Assembly (NCBI RefSeq): GCF_016907655.1 | Contig: NZ_JAFBCL010000001.1 | Coordinates: 4,126,001-4,190,000 of the forward strand | Length of the DNA stretch: 64,000 nucleotides | Reading direction: 5' to 3' | Source: Saccharothrix algeriensis | GTDB lineage: Bacteria > Actinomycetota > Actinomycetes > Mycobacteriales > Pseudonocardiaceae | Part shown: one piece after another, positions 25,463 to 37,202 of the stretch | How the letters are laid out: every line of letters begins with the position of its first letter | How positions within the stretch are numbered: the first letter of the stretch is position 1 | Program-made: the position numbers and the translations under genes | The notes under the pieces: generated by a model | Told to the model about the DNA's origin: nothing | The model's database searches: none | The model's input: the letters and a program-made list of their open reading frames with translations, nothing else

Positions 25463-26728
25463 GTGACCGTGCTGTGCCTGGACGTGGGCTCGACGTGGAC
25501 GAAGGGCGCGCTGGTCTCGGCCACCGGCGGGCTGCTCGGCACCGCCCAGCGGCCGACGTCGGCGCCGGAGGTGCTCGACGGCGTCGCCGCGGTGTCCGGC
25601 GCGCTGGGCGGGGCGGACGAGGTGCTGGCGTGCTCGTCGGCGGGCGGCGGGCTGCGGCTCGCGGTGGTGGGGCAGGAGCGGCTGGTCAGCGCCGAGGCCG
25701 GGTACCGGGTGGCGCTGTCGGCGGGCGCGCGGGTCGTGCACGTGTCGGCGGGCCCGCTGGACGGGGCGGGCGTCCGGGCGCTGCGGGCGGCGCGGCCGGA
25801 CCTGGTGCTGCTGGTCGGCGGCACGGACGGCGGCGACGGCTCGGTGCTGCTGCACAACGCGGGCCGGCTGGGCCGCGCCCGCATCGCCTGCCCGGTCGTG
25901 CTGGCGGGCAACGCGCGGGTGCGCCCCGAGGCGGAGGCGCTGCTGGCCGGGCGCACCGTCGTGCCCACCGACAACGTGCTGCCCGACGTCGGCGAACTCG
26001 CGCCCGGCCCGGCCCGCGCGGCGATCCGGGAGGTGTTCCTGCGCCACGTGATCGGCGGCAAGGGGCTGTCCCGCGGGCCCGCGTTCCGCCGGCTGGTGCG
26101 GGCGGTGACGCCGGACGCGGTCCTCGGCGGGGTGTCGCGGCTGGCCGCCCGGGACCGCGAGGGCGCGGTGCTGGTGGTGGACGTCGGCGGCGCCACGACG
26201 GACGTCTGCTCGGCGGTGTCCACCGCCGACCCGGACGTCGAGCGCACCGTCGCGCTGCCCTCGGACCGCCGCACGGTCGAGGGCGACCTGGGCCTGCGGT
26301 GGTCCGCACCCGGCGTCGTGGCGGAGGCCGTCGCGGAGAAGCTGGTGGACAAGGCGGAGGCCGAGGCCCTGCGCGGGGAGGCCGAGCGGCGGGCGGCGGA
26401 CGTGGCGTGGCTCGCGGACGACCCGGCGGTGGACCTGCGGCTCGCGGCGCTGGCGGCGGTCCTGGCCGTGCGCAGGCACCTGCGGCTGGTGGACGGCCGG
26501 CTGGGGCCGCGGGGCGCGGGGCTGCTCGTGCTGTCCGGCGGCGCGTTCCGCCACGCCCCCGACACCGCGGGCGTGGAACGCGCGCTGCGGGCCGACCCCG
26601 TGCTCCGGCCGCTGCTCCGGACGGCCTCCGTCGCGGTGGACCGCGACTACGTCCTGGCCCCGGCGGGCCTGCTCGCCGCCACCGGCCGGACCGAGGCCGC
26701 CGACCGGCTGCTCGCGGACCTGGGCTGA
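25463..26728 (+). CDS. MutL/GlmL family protein (glutamate mutase reactivase-like), orphan
   Basis: A 421-residue ASKHA ATPase starting at GTG 25463 (VTVLCLDVGSTWTKGALVS). Phosphate 1 motif: DVGSTWTKG (residues 6-14). Second region: PDLVLLVGGTDGGDGSVLLHNA (two halves). Phosphate 2 motif: VLVVDVGGATTDVCSAV (about residues 234-250). Adenosine motif: LLVLSGGAFRHAP (near residue 355). GlmL releases inactive cofactor from B12-dependent glutamate mutase, but no mutase subunit genes are in this window, so its client must be elsewhere or different. Divergent from the permease with 146 bp between. Confidence 0.85.
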   Translation: MTVLCLDVGSTWTKGALVSATGGLLGTAQRPTSAPEVLDGVAAVSGALGGADEVLACSSAGGGLRLAVVGQERLVSAEAGYRVALSAGARVVHVSAGPLDGAGVRALRAARPDLVLLVGGTDGGDGSVLLHNAGRLGRARIACPVVLAGNARVRPEAEALLAGRTVVPTDNVLPDVGELAPGPARAAIREVFLRHVIGGKGLSRGPAFRRLVRAVTPDAVLGGVSRLAARDREGAVLVVDVGGATTDVCSAVSTADPDVERTVALPSDRRTVEGDLGLRWSAPGVVAEAVAEKLVDKAEAEALRGEAERRAADVAWLADDPAVDLRLAALAAVLAVRRHLRLVDGRLGPRGAGLLVLSGGAFRHAPDTAGVERALRADPVLRPLLRTASVAVDRDYVLAPAGLLAATGRTEAADRLLADLG

Positions 26729-26773
26729 GGCCCCGCGGGGCGCCCGAGCCGGGTCCGGGTCGGCCGCCCCGCG

Positions 26774-29230
26774 TCACGTGCCGGGGCCGGCCTCGGGCGC
26801 GAGGTCCGGCCGCGGCGCCGGGCCGGTGGCCCGCCTGCCCCCGGGCGCCGGGTCGGGCAGCACCGGCGCGCGCCGGGCCACCGGCAGCACGGCGCCGATC
26901 GTCGGGGCCGTCGGCGTCGACACGTCCTCCAGCCCCGCCGCGATGGCCACCGCCCGGTCCCACTCGGGGTCCGAGGTGTAGTCCGCGTGCCGGTTCACGC
27001 CCGCCGCCCACCGCCGGCCCGGGAACGGGCCGCGCTGCGGGTCGGGCAGCCAGTGGTCGCCGCCGAGCACCAGCGCGCCGGTGGGCCCGCGCAGCGCGGG
27101 CGGCAGCGCGCCGCAGGTGCCGTCGGGCAGGAAGCCGACGCCCAGCAGCATCCCGTCGAACACCTGCCGGTCCCACGTCGTCACCGCGCCGCCCAGCGGG
27201 TCGGTGCCCCGGCACAGCGCCCGCCACCGGCCGGCCAGCCCGCCCGCGAGCCGTGCCAGCGAGTCGTGCGGCACCACCGCCGGGAACGCGCGCGGGTAGG
27301 CCCACTGCAGCTGCGAGCCCGCCGTCACCAGCCCGAGCCGCTGCGCCTGCTCCGCCGGCAGCTGCTCCAGCAGCCGCGCCGCCGCCACGGCCGCCAGCAG
27401 GCTGCCCTGCGAGTGCCCGGCCAGCACCACCCGCGTGCCCGGGTCGGCCAGGTGCTCGCGCACCCGCGACACCAGCTCCGGCACCACCTTCAGCGCGTAG
27501 CAGGCGGGCACCACCGGGTGCGCCTCGCGCGGCCAGAACGCCGCCAGGTCCGCCAGGACGCCGAGCTGCCGGGCCGCGTCCGGGCGGCGCGCCGCCAGGT
27601 AGACCGCCCGCAGCAACGACACCGCCAGCACCGCCAGCACGATCACGCCGACCGCCGCGAACGGCCGCGCCCACCCCGGCGGGTCGACCTCCCGCAGCCG
27701 CAGCCCCGCCGCCGGCACGGCCCCGCCCACCAGCACGAACGCCGCGACCAGCACCACGTGGTGGCTGTGCCGCCGGCACCGGCGCGCCCACCACCACGCC
27801 CGCGCCGCGCGCTGCACGTCCTGCTCCCGCCCGGCGTGCAGCAGGGTGGCCTCCCGCGCCCACTGCCTGCCGCGCCGCAGCGAGCTCCACCGCACCGCGC
27901 CCGTGGTCGCCGCCACCGCGAGGCCCGCGACCAGCGCCAGCACCCCGGCCACGCCCCACAGCAGCGCGATGTAGTCGTACCCGCGCGGCAGGACGCCGTG
28001 GCCGAGCGCGAACCGCAGCGTCAGCGCCACCCCGGCCCCGAACCCGCCGCCCAGCAGGGCCGCGATCGCCACGACCGGCGCGGCCATCCACCCGCCGGCC
28101 CAGGGCCGCAGGCCGCGCGGCAGCTCGCGCCACGCCCCGCGGGCCAGCAGCGCCGCCGGCGCCAGCAGCAGCCCGAGCAGCAGGCACACCAGTGCGACCA
28201 GCGCCGCCACCAGCTGCACCGCCAGGTCCGTGCCGGGCAGCCGGTCCGGCAGCCGGGTCAGCAGCCCGGCCGAGGCGAGGAACAGCGCCCACGCGCCGAC
28301 CAGCAGCACCCGCCGCGGCCGGCGCGCCAGCGCCGCCCGCAGCCACCGCCCGCCCCGGTCCGGCGCGCCGCCGGTCGGGTCGTCGAGCAGCACCACCGCC
28401 AGCGCCGGGAACGCCACCAGCGCGAGGCCGAGCGCCCAGGCCGCGTGCAGCGCCGCGCCGTGGGCGCCCGGCGCGGGCAGCGGGCCCACCGGCCCGCCCA
28501 GCCCGACCACCACCGCCGTGCCCAGCCCCGCCACCAGGTGCAGCGCGCGCAGCGCCGGCGTGTCCGGGTCGGTCGCCACGTGCGCGCCGGGCAGGCCCGA
28601 CGCGCCGCTCGCGGACGCCGGCACGTGCTTGCGCTCGATCCGCCAGTCGACGCCGGACACCCGGTGCAGCACCGCCAGCAGCAGGGCGATCGGCGCCATC
28701 CCCACCGCCGACCGCGCCCACGGCGCGCCCGACAGCCACGACGGGCCGCCCAGGCAGGCCGACCCCGGCGCGAGGCACTGCGCCGCCACCAGGTCCAGGC
28801 TGATCACCGCCAGCTGCGCGACCAGCAGCACGGTCAGCAGCAGCGCGGCCAGCCGCAGCAGCGCGCGCAGGCAGGCGCCCAGCAGCCGCGCGGGCAGCGA
28901 GCCGGCCCGCACCGGCGGCAGCATCCAGTGCGCCACGTTGGCCAGCGAGAACGGGAACAGCAGCGCCCACGTCGCCTTCGCCCAGCCGCCCGAGGTCATG
29001 CGGCCCCACACGTAGCCCTCGACCACCCGCGAGACCGGCCGCCCGCCCGCCTGGAGCACCGGGCCGGGCGCGGGTCTGCGCAGCCGGTCGGCCGGCCGCA
29101 CGACGCGGCCCAGGCCGTCCCCCGCGACGTCCACCGCGGCCACCGCGTCCACCAGGGACTGCGGCGTGGTGCCCTGGACGCCGTGCACCCGCAGCTCGAC
29201 CACCCGTGTGTCAGGGCCCGGAATCAGCAC
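26774..29230 (-). CDS. Polytopic membrane protein with C-terminal serine hydrolase (lipase-like) domain
   Basis: An 818-residue protein. GTG 29230 is favoured because GGAGG lies 4 bp before it; ATG 29275 is an alternative. The N-terminus VLIPGPDTRVVELRVHGVQG looks like the first strand of an alpha/beta hydrolase (the HGV/oxyanion strand). About a dozen hydrophobic segments follow (roughly residues 100-560). Near residue 640 comes TRVVLAGHSQGSLLAAVAAA, the GxSxG nucleophile elbow, with a later GGDHWLPDPQRGPFP that may hold the catalytic His. So the hydrolase fold is split by a membrane insertion. Such proteins are known in actinomycetes but uncharacterised. Substrate unknown, probably membrane lipid. 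Confidence 0.75.
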   Translation of the reverse strand: MLIPGPDTRVVELRVHGVQGTTPQSLVDAVAAVDVAGDGLGRVVRPADRLRRPAPGPVLQAGGRPVSRVVEGYVWGRMTSGGWAKATWALLFPFSLANVAHWMLPPVRAGSLPARLLGACLRALLRLAALLLTVLLVAQLAVISLDLVAAQCLAPGSACLGGPSWLSGAPWARSAVGMAPIALLLAVLHRVSGVDWRIERKHVPASASGASGLPGAHVATDPDTPALRALHLVAGLGTAVVVGLGGPVGPLPAPGAHGAALHAAWALGLALVAFPALAVVLLDDPTGGAPDRGGRWLRAALARRPRRVLLVGAWALFLASAGLLTRLPDRLPGTDLAVQLVAALVALVCLLLGLLLAPAALLARGAWRELPRGLRPWAGGWMAAPVVAIAALLGGGFGAGVALTLRFALGHGVLPRGYDYIALLWGVAGVLALVAGLAVAATTGAVRWSSLRRGRQWAREATLLHAGREQDVQRAARAWWWARRCRRHSHHVVLVAAFVLVGGAVPAAGLRLREVDPPGWARPFAAVGVIVLAVLAVSLLRAVYLAARRPDAARQLGVLADLAAFWPREAHPVVPACYALKVVPELVSRVREHLADPGTRVVLAGHSQGSLLAAVAAARLLEQLPAEQAQRLGLVTAGSQLQWAYPRAFPAVVPHDSLARLAGGLAGRWRALCRGTDPLGGAVTTWDRQVFDGMLLGVGFLPDGTCGALPPALRGPTGALVLGGDHWLPDPQRGPFPGRRWAAGVNRHADYTSDPEWDRAVAIAAGLEDVSTPTAPTIGAVLPVARRAPVLPDPAPGGRRATGPAPRPDLAPEAGPGT

Positions 29231-29357
29231 GAATCCTCCAGCGGGCTCGAGGTCAGCGACGCCATAGTGCTGCATGGGGGCCCGCGCGCGACCTATCCGG
29301 CCCCCCGGCGTGGCGGGGGGTAGGGTCGGGCCGGCCCCGATCCCGGAGGAGTTCGCC

Positions 29358-30821
<1,464 letters not shown>

Positions 30822-30833
30822 CGACCGCCCGGC

Positions 30834-31823
30834 TCAGGTCCACTCCACGCCGATCCCGGCCATGCCGGGGCCCACGTCGGTGAAGTGGGCGCTGACCACG
30901 CCGCCCAGCCCGCACACCAGCTCCTCCACGTCCACCGGCGTCGCCGCCGGGTCGGTGCGGAACTGCTTGGTGCACCGCGCGGGCATGGCGCGGCGGTGGA
31001 AGGACAGTTGCAGCAGGTAGCCCCGGCACGGTTCGCGGAAGGTCCGGTGGTGGCCGGGGGTGGGGCCGCCGGTGTCGTCGAGCACGGTGAAGCCGAAGAC
31101 GTGCTCCTCGCCCTCGGCCAGCCGCCGGTCGAACAGCAGCTCGAAGGCCAGGCCCCGCGAGGCGCCCTGCCGCCGCAGCCGCCCCTGGCGGCAGCCCTCC
31201 GCGGGCCGCACCAGCGCGTTGTCGATCACGCACCCCTCGTCGCCCTGGTGCACGGCCAGGTAGCGGTCGGGGCCGGCGCGCAGCGCCCGGACCACGAGCC
31301 GCGTGCTGATGGAGCGCTGCTCCCGCTGCGCCCCGAGCAGCACGGTGTCGTGCACGAACAGCACTTCGAGGTCCGCGTTGGCCCGCGCGCTCTCCGGCAC
31401 GGCCTCGAACTCGGCCAGCAGCGGCGCGGTGCGCACCCACGCGTCGGCCAGCTCGGCGAACGCCGGGCGGGGCAGCCGGGGCTGCGGGCGGTGGCCGACC
31501 AGCGCCACCAGGGAGCCCGCCGGCAGGCGCAGCACGGTCTCCAGCGCCCGCACGGTCGCGATGGCGCGCGGCACCTCGGGGTGGCGCAGGCCCCGCTGCC
31601 AGTAGCTCAGGGTCGACTGGCCGACCTGCACGCCCAGCTGGCCCAGGTGCGCGCGCAGCCTCGCCAGGGACAGGCCCCGGTGCGCGATGGCGTCGCGCAG
31701 CGCGCGGTGGAACGGCCCGTAACGCAGGGTCTCGACCAGGGCGGCGGGCAACCCCGGGGGGTGGCCCGCGGGATGGTCGACCGGTCCGGAATCCGCGGTC
31801 ACCGCGGCACCACCCTTTCGCAC
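30834..31823 (-). CDS. XRE-family DNA-binding regulator
   Basis: A 329-residue protein starting at GTG 31823 (VRKGGAAVTADSGPVDHPAG); a GTG at 31802 is possible. The N-terminal helix-turn-helix region reads FHRALRDAIAHRGLSLARLRAHLG, then VGQSTLSYWQRGLRHPEVPRA (about residues 38-85), typical of XRE/Cro DNA-binding domains. The C-terminal 240 residues (SISTRLVVRALRAGPDRYLAVHQGDEG and VFGFTVLDDTGGPTPGHHR) form a beta-rich sensing domain I do not recognise. A 13-bp palindrome immediately before its start suggests autoregulation. It is convergent with ahcY, 12 bp apart. Confidence 0.8.
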   Translation of the reverse strand: MRKGGAAVTADSGPVDHPAGHPPGLPAALVETLRYGPFHRALRDAIAHRGLSLARLRAHLGQLGVQVGQSTLSYWQRGLRHPEVPRAIATVRALETVLRLPAGSLVALVGHRPQPRLPRPAFAELADAWVRTAPLLAEFEAVPESARANADLEVLFVHDTVLLGAQREQRSISTRLVVRALRAGPDRYLAVHQGDEGCVIDNALVRPAEGCRQGRLRRQGASRGLAFELLFDRRLAEGEEHVFGFTVLDDTGGPTPGHHRTFREPCRGYLLQLSFHRRAMPARCTKQFRTDPAATPVDVEELVCGLGGVVSAHFTDVGPGMAGIGVEWT

Positions 31824-31825
31824 GG

Positions 31826-31838
31826 ACCCAAATTGGGT
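31826..31838. promoter_or_regulatory. Palindromic operator candidate at the XRE gene start
   Basis: ACCCAAATTGGGT is a perfect palindrome with a single central base, ending 3 bp before the GTG of the XRE regulator. Its position in the divergent XRE/tmk gap fits an autoregulatory operator. Confidence 0.5.
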
Positions 31839-31941
31839 TCACCGTAGTCACTCGATCTGGTGAGAGAAAGATCTCCCCTCGTCCGACTGGGCGACGTCAT
31901 GCCTCCGATCGGGATTCGGCACCGCCCCTTAGGGTGGTGGC

Positions 31942-32583
31942 GTGGGAAAACTCGTGGTGATCGAGGGGCTGGACGGCGCGGGCAAGCGCACCCTCGCCGG
32001 GGCGCTCACCGAAGCCCTGACCGCCCGCGGTCGCGCGGTCGCCTCCGGCGCCTTCCCCCGGTACGACGAGGACGTGCACGCCGAACTCGTCCGCGACGCG
32101 CTGCACGGGCGGCTGGGCGACCTGACCGACTCGGTGCACGGGATGGCGGTCCTCTACGCGCTCGACCGCCGGGGCGCGGCCGACCGGATCCGGCGGCAGC
32201 TGGCCGAGCACGACGTCGTCCTGCTCGACCGGTACATCGCCTCCAACGCCGCCTACGGCGCGGCGCGCCTGCGCCAGCGCGCCGACGGCGACTTCGTCGG
32301 GTGGGTGCGCGCCCTGGAGGTCGACCGCTTCGGCTTGCCGACGCCCGACCTGCAGCTGCTGCTGCGGGTGCCCACCGCCGTCGCCGCCGAGCGCGCCGCG
32401 CGCCGGGAGAGCTCCGAGCGGCGCGAACGCGACCTGTACGAGTCGGACGACGACCTCCAAAGCCGCTGCGCGACCGTGTACGACGAGCTGGCCGCCGCGC
32501 ACTGGCTGTCCCCCTGGGAGGTCCTGGACGGCGCCGCCGACGTGGGGGTGACTGCACTTCTGGACCGCCATTTCACCCGATAG
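31942..32583 (+). CDS. tmk: Thymidylate kinase
   Basis: Phosphorylates dTMP to dTDP. The 213-residue protein starts at GTG 31942 (VGKLVVIEGLDGAGKRTLAG). The P-loop GLDGAGKRT has Arg after Lys, the same variant as mycobacterial Tmk. Other motifs: FPRYDEDVHAELV, the DRY-type dTMP site LLDRYIASNAAYGAARLR (about residues 93-110), and PDLQLLLRVP. No convincing LID lysine is apparent, again as in the mycobacterial type. It lies directly upstream of mtrA-mtrB-lpqB, as in M. tuberculosis. Confidence 0.95.
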   Translation: MGKLVVIEGLDGAGKRTLAGALTEALTARGRAVASGAFPRYDEDVHAELVRDALHGRLGDLTDSVHGMAVLYALDRRGAADRIRRQLAEHDVVLLDRYIASNAAYGAARLRQRADGDFVGWVRALEVDRFGLPTPDLQLLLRVPTAVAAERAARRESSERRERDLYESDDDLQSRCATVYDELAAAHWLSPWEVLDGAADVGVTALLDRHFTR

Positions 32584-32593
32584 TCTTCACGAA

Positions 32594-32608
32594 GTAACAA
32601 AAAGTGAC
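32594..32608. promoter_or_regulatory. MtrA-box-like direct repeat
   Basis: GTAAC, five A residues, then GTGAC: two half-sites ten bp apart, 11 bp after the tmk stop and about 155 bp before mtrA. MtrA binds direct repeats of GTNAC type with this phasing (recalled consensus), so autoregulation of mtrA from its own promoter in this gap is plausible. Confidence 0.45.
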
Positions 32609-32761
32609 CACCGCGCCGATGAGTCGCTGACGAGCCCCGTGCGGCGAGGCGAGGTGGGTTACGTGGAACGGCGACCGAGGACGATGACCGAGCGGACCCG
32701 CGCGGCGACCAGCGGCGATGACCACTGGGCGGTGCGTGGCGGTCCGACCGCTAGTGGGACG

Positions 32762-33448
32762 ATGTCGGGTATGAAGGCACGCGTGCTCGTGGTGGACGAC
32801 GACCCCGCTCTGGCGGAGATGCTGACCATCGTGCTGCGGGGCGAGGGGTTCGATACCGCGGTGGTGGCCGACGGCGCCCGCGCGCTGCCCGCGCTCCGCG
32901 AGTTGAAACCGGACCTGGTCCTGCTCGACCTCATGCTGCCCGGCATGAACGGCATCGACGTGTGCAAGGCGATCCGCTCGGAGTCGGGCGTCCCGATCGT
33001 CATGCTCACCGCGAAGAGCGACACGGTCGACGTGGTGCTGGGCCTGGAGTCCGGCGCGGACGACTACGTGGTCAAGCCGTTCAAGCCGAAGGAGCTGGTC
33101 GCGCGCATCCGCGCCCGCCTGCGGCGCACCGAGGCCGAGCCCGCCGAGGTGCTCCAGATCGGCGACCTGACCATCGACGTCCCCGGCCACGAGGTGCTGC
33201 GCGAGGGCCGGCCGATCCAGCTCACCCCGCTGGAGTTCGACCTGCTGGTGGCGCTGGCCCGCAAGCCGCGCCAGGTGTTCACCCGCGAGGTGCTGCTGGA
33301 GCAGGTCTGGGGCTACCGGCACGCGGCGGACACCCGCCTGGTGAACGTCCACGTGCAGCGGCTGCGGTCCAAGGTGGAGCGCGACCCGGAACACCCCGAG
33401 GTGGTGCTGACCGTCCGCGGCGTCGGGTACAAGGCAGGCCCCCCGTGA
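32762..33448 (+). CDS. mtrA: DNA-binding response regulator MtrA
   Basis: An OmpR/PhoB-family regulator of 228 residues starting MSGMKARVLVVDDDPALAEM at ATG 32762, the length and start seen in mycobacteria. Receiver domain residues 1-120: acidic pocket VVDDDP (10-15), phospho-acceptor Asp56 (LLDLMLPGMNG), VMLTAKSD and KPFKPKEL. Winged-helix domain from about 130: LTPLEFDLLVALARKPRQVF and HAADTRLVNVHVQRLRSKV. MtrA with MtrB controls cell-wall homeostasis, DNA replication initiation and, in some actinomycetes, development. mtrB starts 10 bp after its stop. Confidence 0.97.
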   Translation: MSGMKARVLVVDDDPALAEMLTIVLRGEGFDTAVVADGARALPALRELKPDLVLLDLMLPGMNGIDVCKAIRSESGVPIVMLTAKSDTVDVVLGLESGADDYVVKPFKPKELVARIRARLRRTEAEPAEVLQIGDLTIDVPGHEVLREGRPIQLTPLEFDLLVALARKPRQVFTREVLLEQVWGYRHAADTRLVNVHVQRLRSKVERDPEHPEVVLTVRGVGYKAGPP

Positions 33449-33458
33449 CGGGTGCGCG

Positions 33459-35189
<1,731 letters not shown>

Positions 35190-35203
35190 CGAGGGGTGAT
35201 GGC

Positions 35204-35269
35204 GGCCTGCGGCGAGGAGATCCGGTGAGGCGGGGTGACGGCCTGCGGCGAGGAGGTCCGGTGAAGCGG
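35204..35269 (+). repeat. Duplicated ribosome-binding site and start of lpqB
   Basis: A 30-bp sequence starting GGCCTGCGGCGAGGAG occurs at 35204-35233 and again at 35240-35269 with two mismatches. Each copy holds a purine-rich ribosome-binding site and a GTG (35225 and 35261). The offset is 36 bp, so both GTGs are in the same frame. Confidence 0.9.
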
Positions 35270-36997
35270 CTGGCGGCGGTGCTGACGAGCGTGCTGGCGC
35301 TGGCCGGCTGCGCCGCGATCCCCACCCACACCTCGCCCGTCGCGGTGAACCCGTCGGTAGGCAGCGCCACCGAAGCCGCCGCGCCGAAACCGGCCAAGGG
35401 CATCGACCCGCTCAGCCTGGTGCGCGAGTTCGTCAACGCCTCGGCCAACCCGGAGGGCGACTACGCCGCCGCCAAGGCGTACCTCACCCAGGAGGCTAGG
35501 GAGAGCTGGGACACCGAGGCCCCGCCGACCATCATCGACACCACCTTCAACACCGTCCCGACCGGCGGCGACCCGTCCTCCGACGGCAAGCACCGCACCG
35601 TGCTGCTGCAGGGCAAGAACGTCGGCTCGCTGGACGTGGACAACGCGTTCGTGCAGCGCGTCGGCGACCTCACGGCGCCGGTGGGCCTGGAGACCGACAA
35701 GGACGGCGAGTGGCGCATCTCGGACCCGCCGGACGGCATCTACGTGCCGCTGGTCGGGTTCCAGGCCAACTACCGCCGGGTGACCCTGTACTTCTACGAC
35801 CCCGACTACGCCGTCCTGGTCCCGGACCCGCGCTACGTGGTGGTGCCGCCGTCCACGTCGATCCCGCGGCGCGTCACGGAGCTGCTGCTCAAGGGGCCCG
35901 CGTCCGGCCTGCGCGGCGCGCTGGCGACCGCCATCCCGAACGGCGCGGCGCAGCGCAAGGACGCCCGCGAGGCCGACGACGGGGCGCTGGAGGTCGACCT
36001 GACGAAGGTCGGCGACCTGACCGCCCAGGCGCGCAAGCTGATCGTCGCGCAGGTGGTGAAGTCGCTGGCCGGGGTGACCAGCACCCGCATCCGCATCCTG
36101 GTGGAGGGCGCGCCGATCTCGTCCGACCAGCCCGAGCTGCGGCCCGCCGACGTGCAGACCGGTGAAGCCCTCATCACGCCGGACGCCGACCAGAGCGGCC
36201 TGGTGGTCAGCGACGGCCAGGTGCGGCAGCTGGTCAGCGGGGAGCCGGTGCGCGGCCCGGCCGGCACCGGCGAGTACCAGGTGGTCAGCGCCGCGCAGTC
36301 GCTCGACGGCGCGCAGCTGGCCGTGGTGAGCCGCGTGGACGGCCGGTCGGTGCGGCTGCGGGTGGGCGGGCTGGAGGAGGCGCTGTCCGTCGTCGACCTG
36401 CCCGCCACGACCCTGACCAGGCCGTCCTGGCTGTTCAGCGGCCGGCCGGGCGAACCGGGGACCGAGGTGTGGACCGTGGTGGACGGCGCCAACGTGGTCC
36501 GGGTGATCAGGACCGACGCCGGGTGGACGGCGAACGCGGTGAACGCCTCGGAGCTGACGGCGCTGTTCGGCGACATCACCGAGCTGCGGCTGTCGCGGGA
36601 CGGCACGCGGGTCGCGGCCGTGGTCGGCGGCCGGCTGGTGGTGGCGGCGGTGGTGCGCGGGACCGACTCGGTGACGCTGCGCCTGCCCCGCAACCTGCAC
36701 CCGACCGTGCTGGGCACGACGACCCTCGCGGTGGACTGGCTGGCGCAGGACGTGCTGGTGGCGAGCACCTCGCTGGCGGCTTGGCCGATCGCCAAGGTGA
36801 ACGTCGACGGCCTGCGGATCGAGCGCTACAACACGTCGAACCTGACCGTGCCGGTGAACTCGGTGGCCGCCGCGCCGGGGCGCAACGTGGTGGCGGTGGA
36901 CCAGAGCGGGCTGTGGAGCGCGGCCGACGTCGGCGACGTGTGGCGGGCGAGCCCGGTGAAGGTGGGAATGGGCGCGCAGGCGTTCTACCCGGGCTGA
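35261..36997 (+). CDS. lpqB: Lipoprotein LpqB
   Basis: A 578-residue lipoprotein that works with MtrAB at the membrane. From GTG 35261 the protein begins VKRLAAVLTSVLALAGCAA: a signal peptide with lipobox LAGC, lipid attachment at Cys17. A GerMN/sporulation-type domain occupies roughly residues 150-320 (VPPSTSIPRRVTELLLKGP, LEVDLTKVGDLTAQARKL) and a beta-propeller-like LpqB domain the C-terminal half (LTALFGDITELRLSRDGTRV). In-frame GTGs at 35225 and 35186 could give longer forms; the lipobox spacing favours 35261. It interacts with the MtrB extracytoplasmic domain in mycobacteria. Confidence 0.95.
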   Translation: MKRLAAVLTSVLALAGCAAIPTHTSPVAVNPSVGSATEAAAPKPAKGIDPLSLVREFVNASANPEGDYAAAKAYLTQEARESWDTEAPPTIIDTTFNTVPTGGDPSSDGKHRTVLLQGKNVGSLDVDNAFVQRVGDLTAPVGLETDKDGEWRISDPPDGIYVPLVGFQANYRRVTLYFYDPDYAVLVPDPRYVVVPPSTSIPRRVTELLLKGPASGLRGALATAIPNGAAQRKDAREADDGALEVDLTKVGDLTAQARKLIVAQVVKSLAGVTSTRIRILVEGAPISSDQPELRPADVQTGEALITPDADQSGLVVSDGQVRQLVSGEPVRGPAGTGEYQVVSAAQSLDGAQLAVVSRVDGRSVRLRVGGLEEALSVVDLPATTLTRPSWLFSGRPGEPGTEVWTVVDGANVVRVIRTDAGWTANAVNASELTALFGDITELRLSRDGTRVAAVVGGRLVVAAVVRGTDSVTLRLPRNLHPTVLGTTTLAVDWLAQDVLVASTSLAAWPIAKVNVDGLRIERYNTSNLTVPVNSVAAAPGRNVVAVDQSGLWSAADVGDVWRASPVKVGMGAQAFYPG

Positions 36998-37022
36998 GGC
37001 CGCCTACCCGGGCTGAGGCCGC
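36985..37022. repeat. 19-bp tandem duplication over the lpqB stop
   Basis: CTACCCGGGCTGAGGCCGC occurs twice in tandem (36985-37003 and 37004-37022). The first copy includes the lpqB stop TGA, and the second repeats it just downstream. It looks like a recent local duplication. Confidence 0.9.
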
Positions 37023-37202
37023 GGGGCCGGTCCGGGCTCCCGGTCGGTGTTCCGGGCCGGTATCCCGGGTGGGAATCCCAGGCCGATATCCCGGGCCGGG
37101 AACTTCGAATCGGGCAGGTACCTGAGAACCCGCTTCCGGGCGTTCTCAGCTCCGCTCTCCCGAGCCCGGGAATTGTCGGACCCCGCCGGCACCCTCGACC
37201 TC

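Noticed and set aside
25474..28803. 1109-codon plus-strand open frame
   Set aside because: Low-complexity Arg/Pro/Gly sequence opposite the GlmL and membrane lipase genes; no domain or ribosome-binding site.
26987..29323. 778-codon plus-strand open frame opposite the membrane lipase gene
   Set aside because: Composition (His/Arg/Gln/Pro-rich) typical of antisense frames; the minus-strand protein has membrane helices and a GxSxG motif.
29231..29357. Possible SAH or SAM riboswitch before ahcY
   Set aside because: The gap is only 127 bp and I could not draw the conserved riboswitch core.
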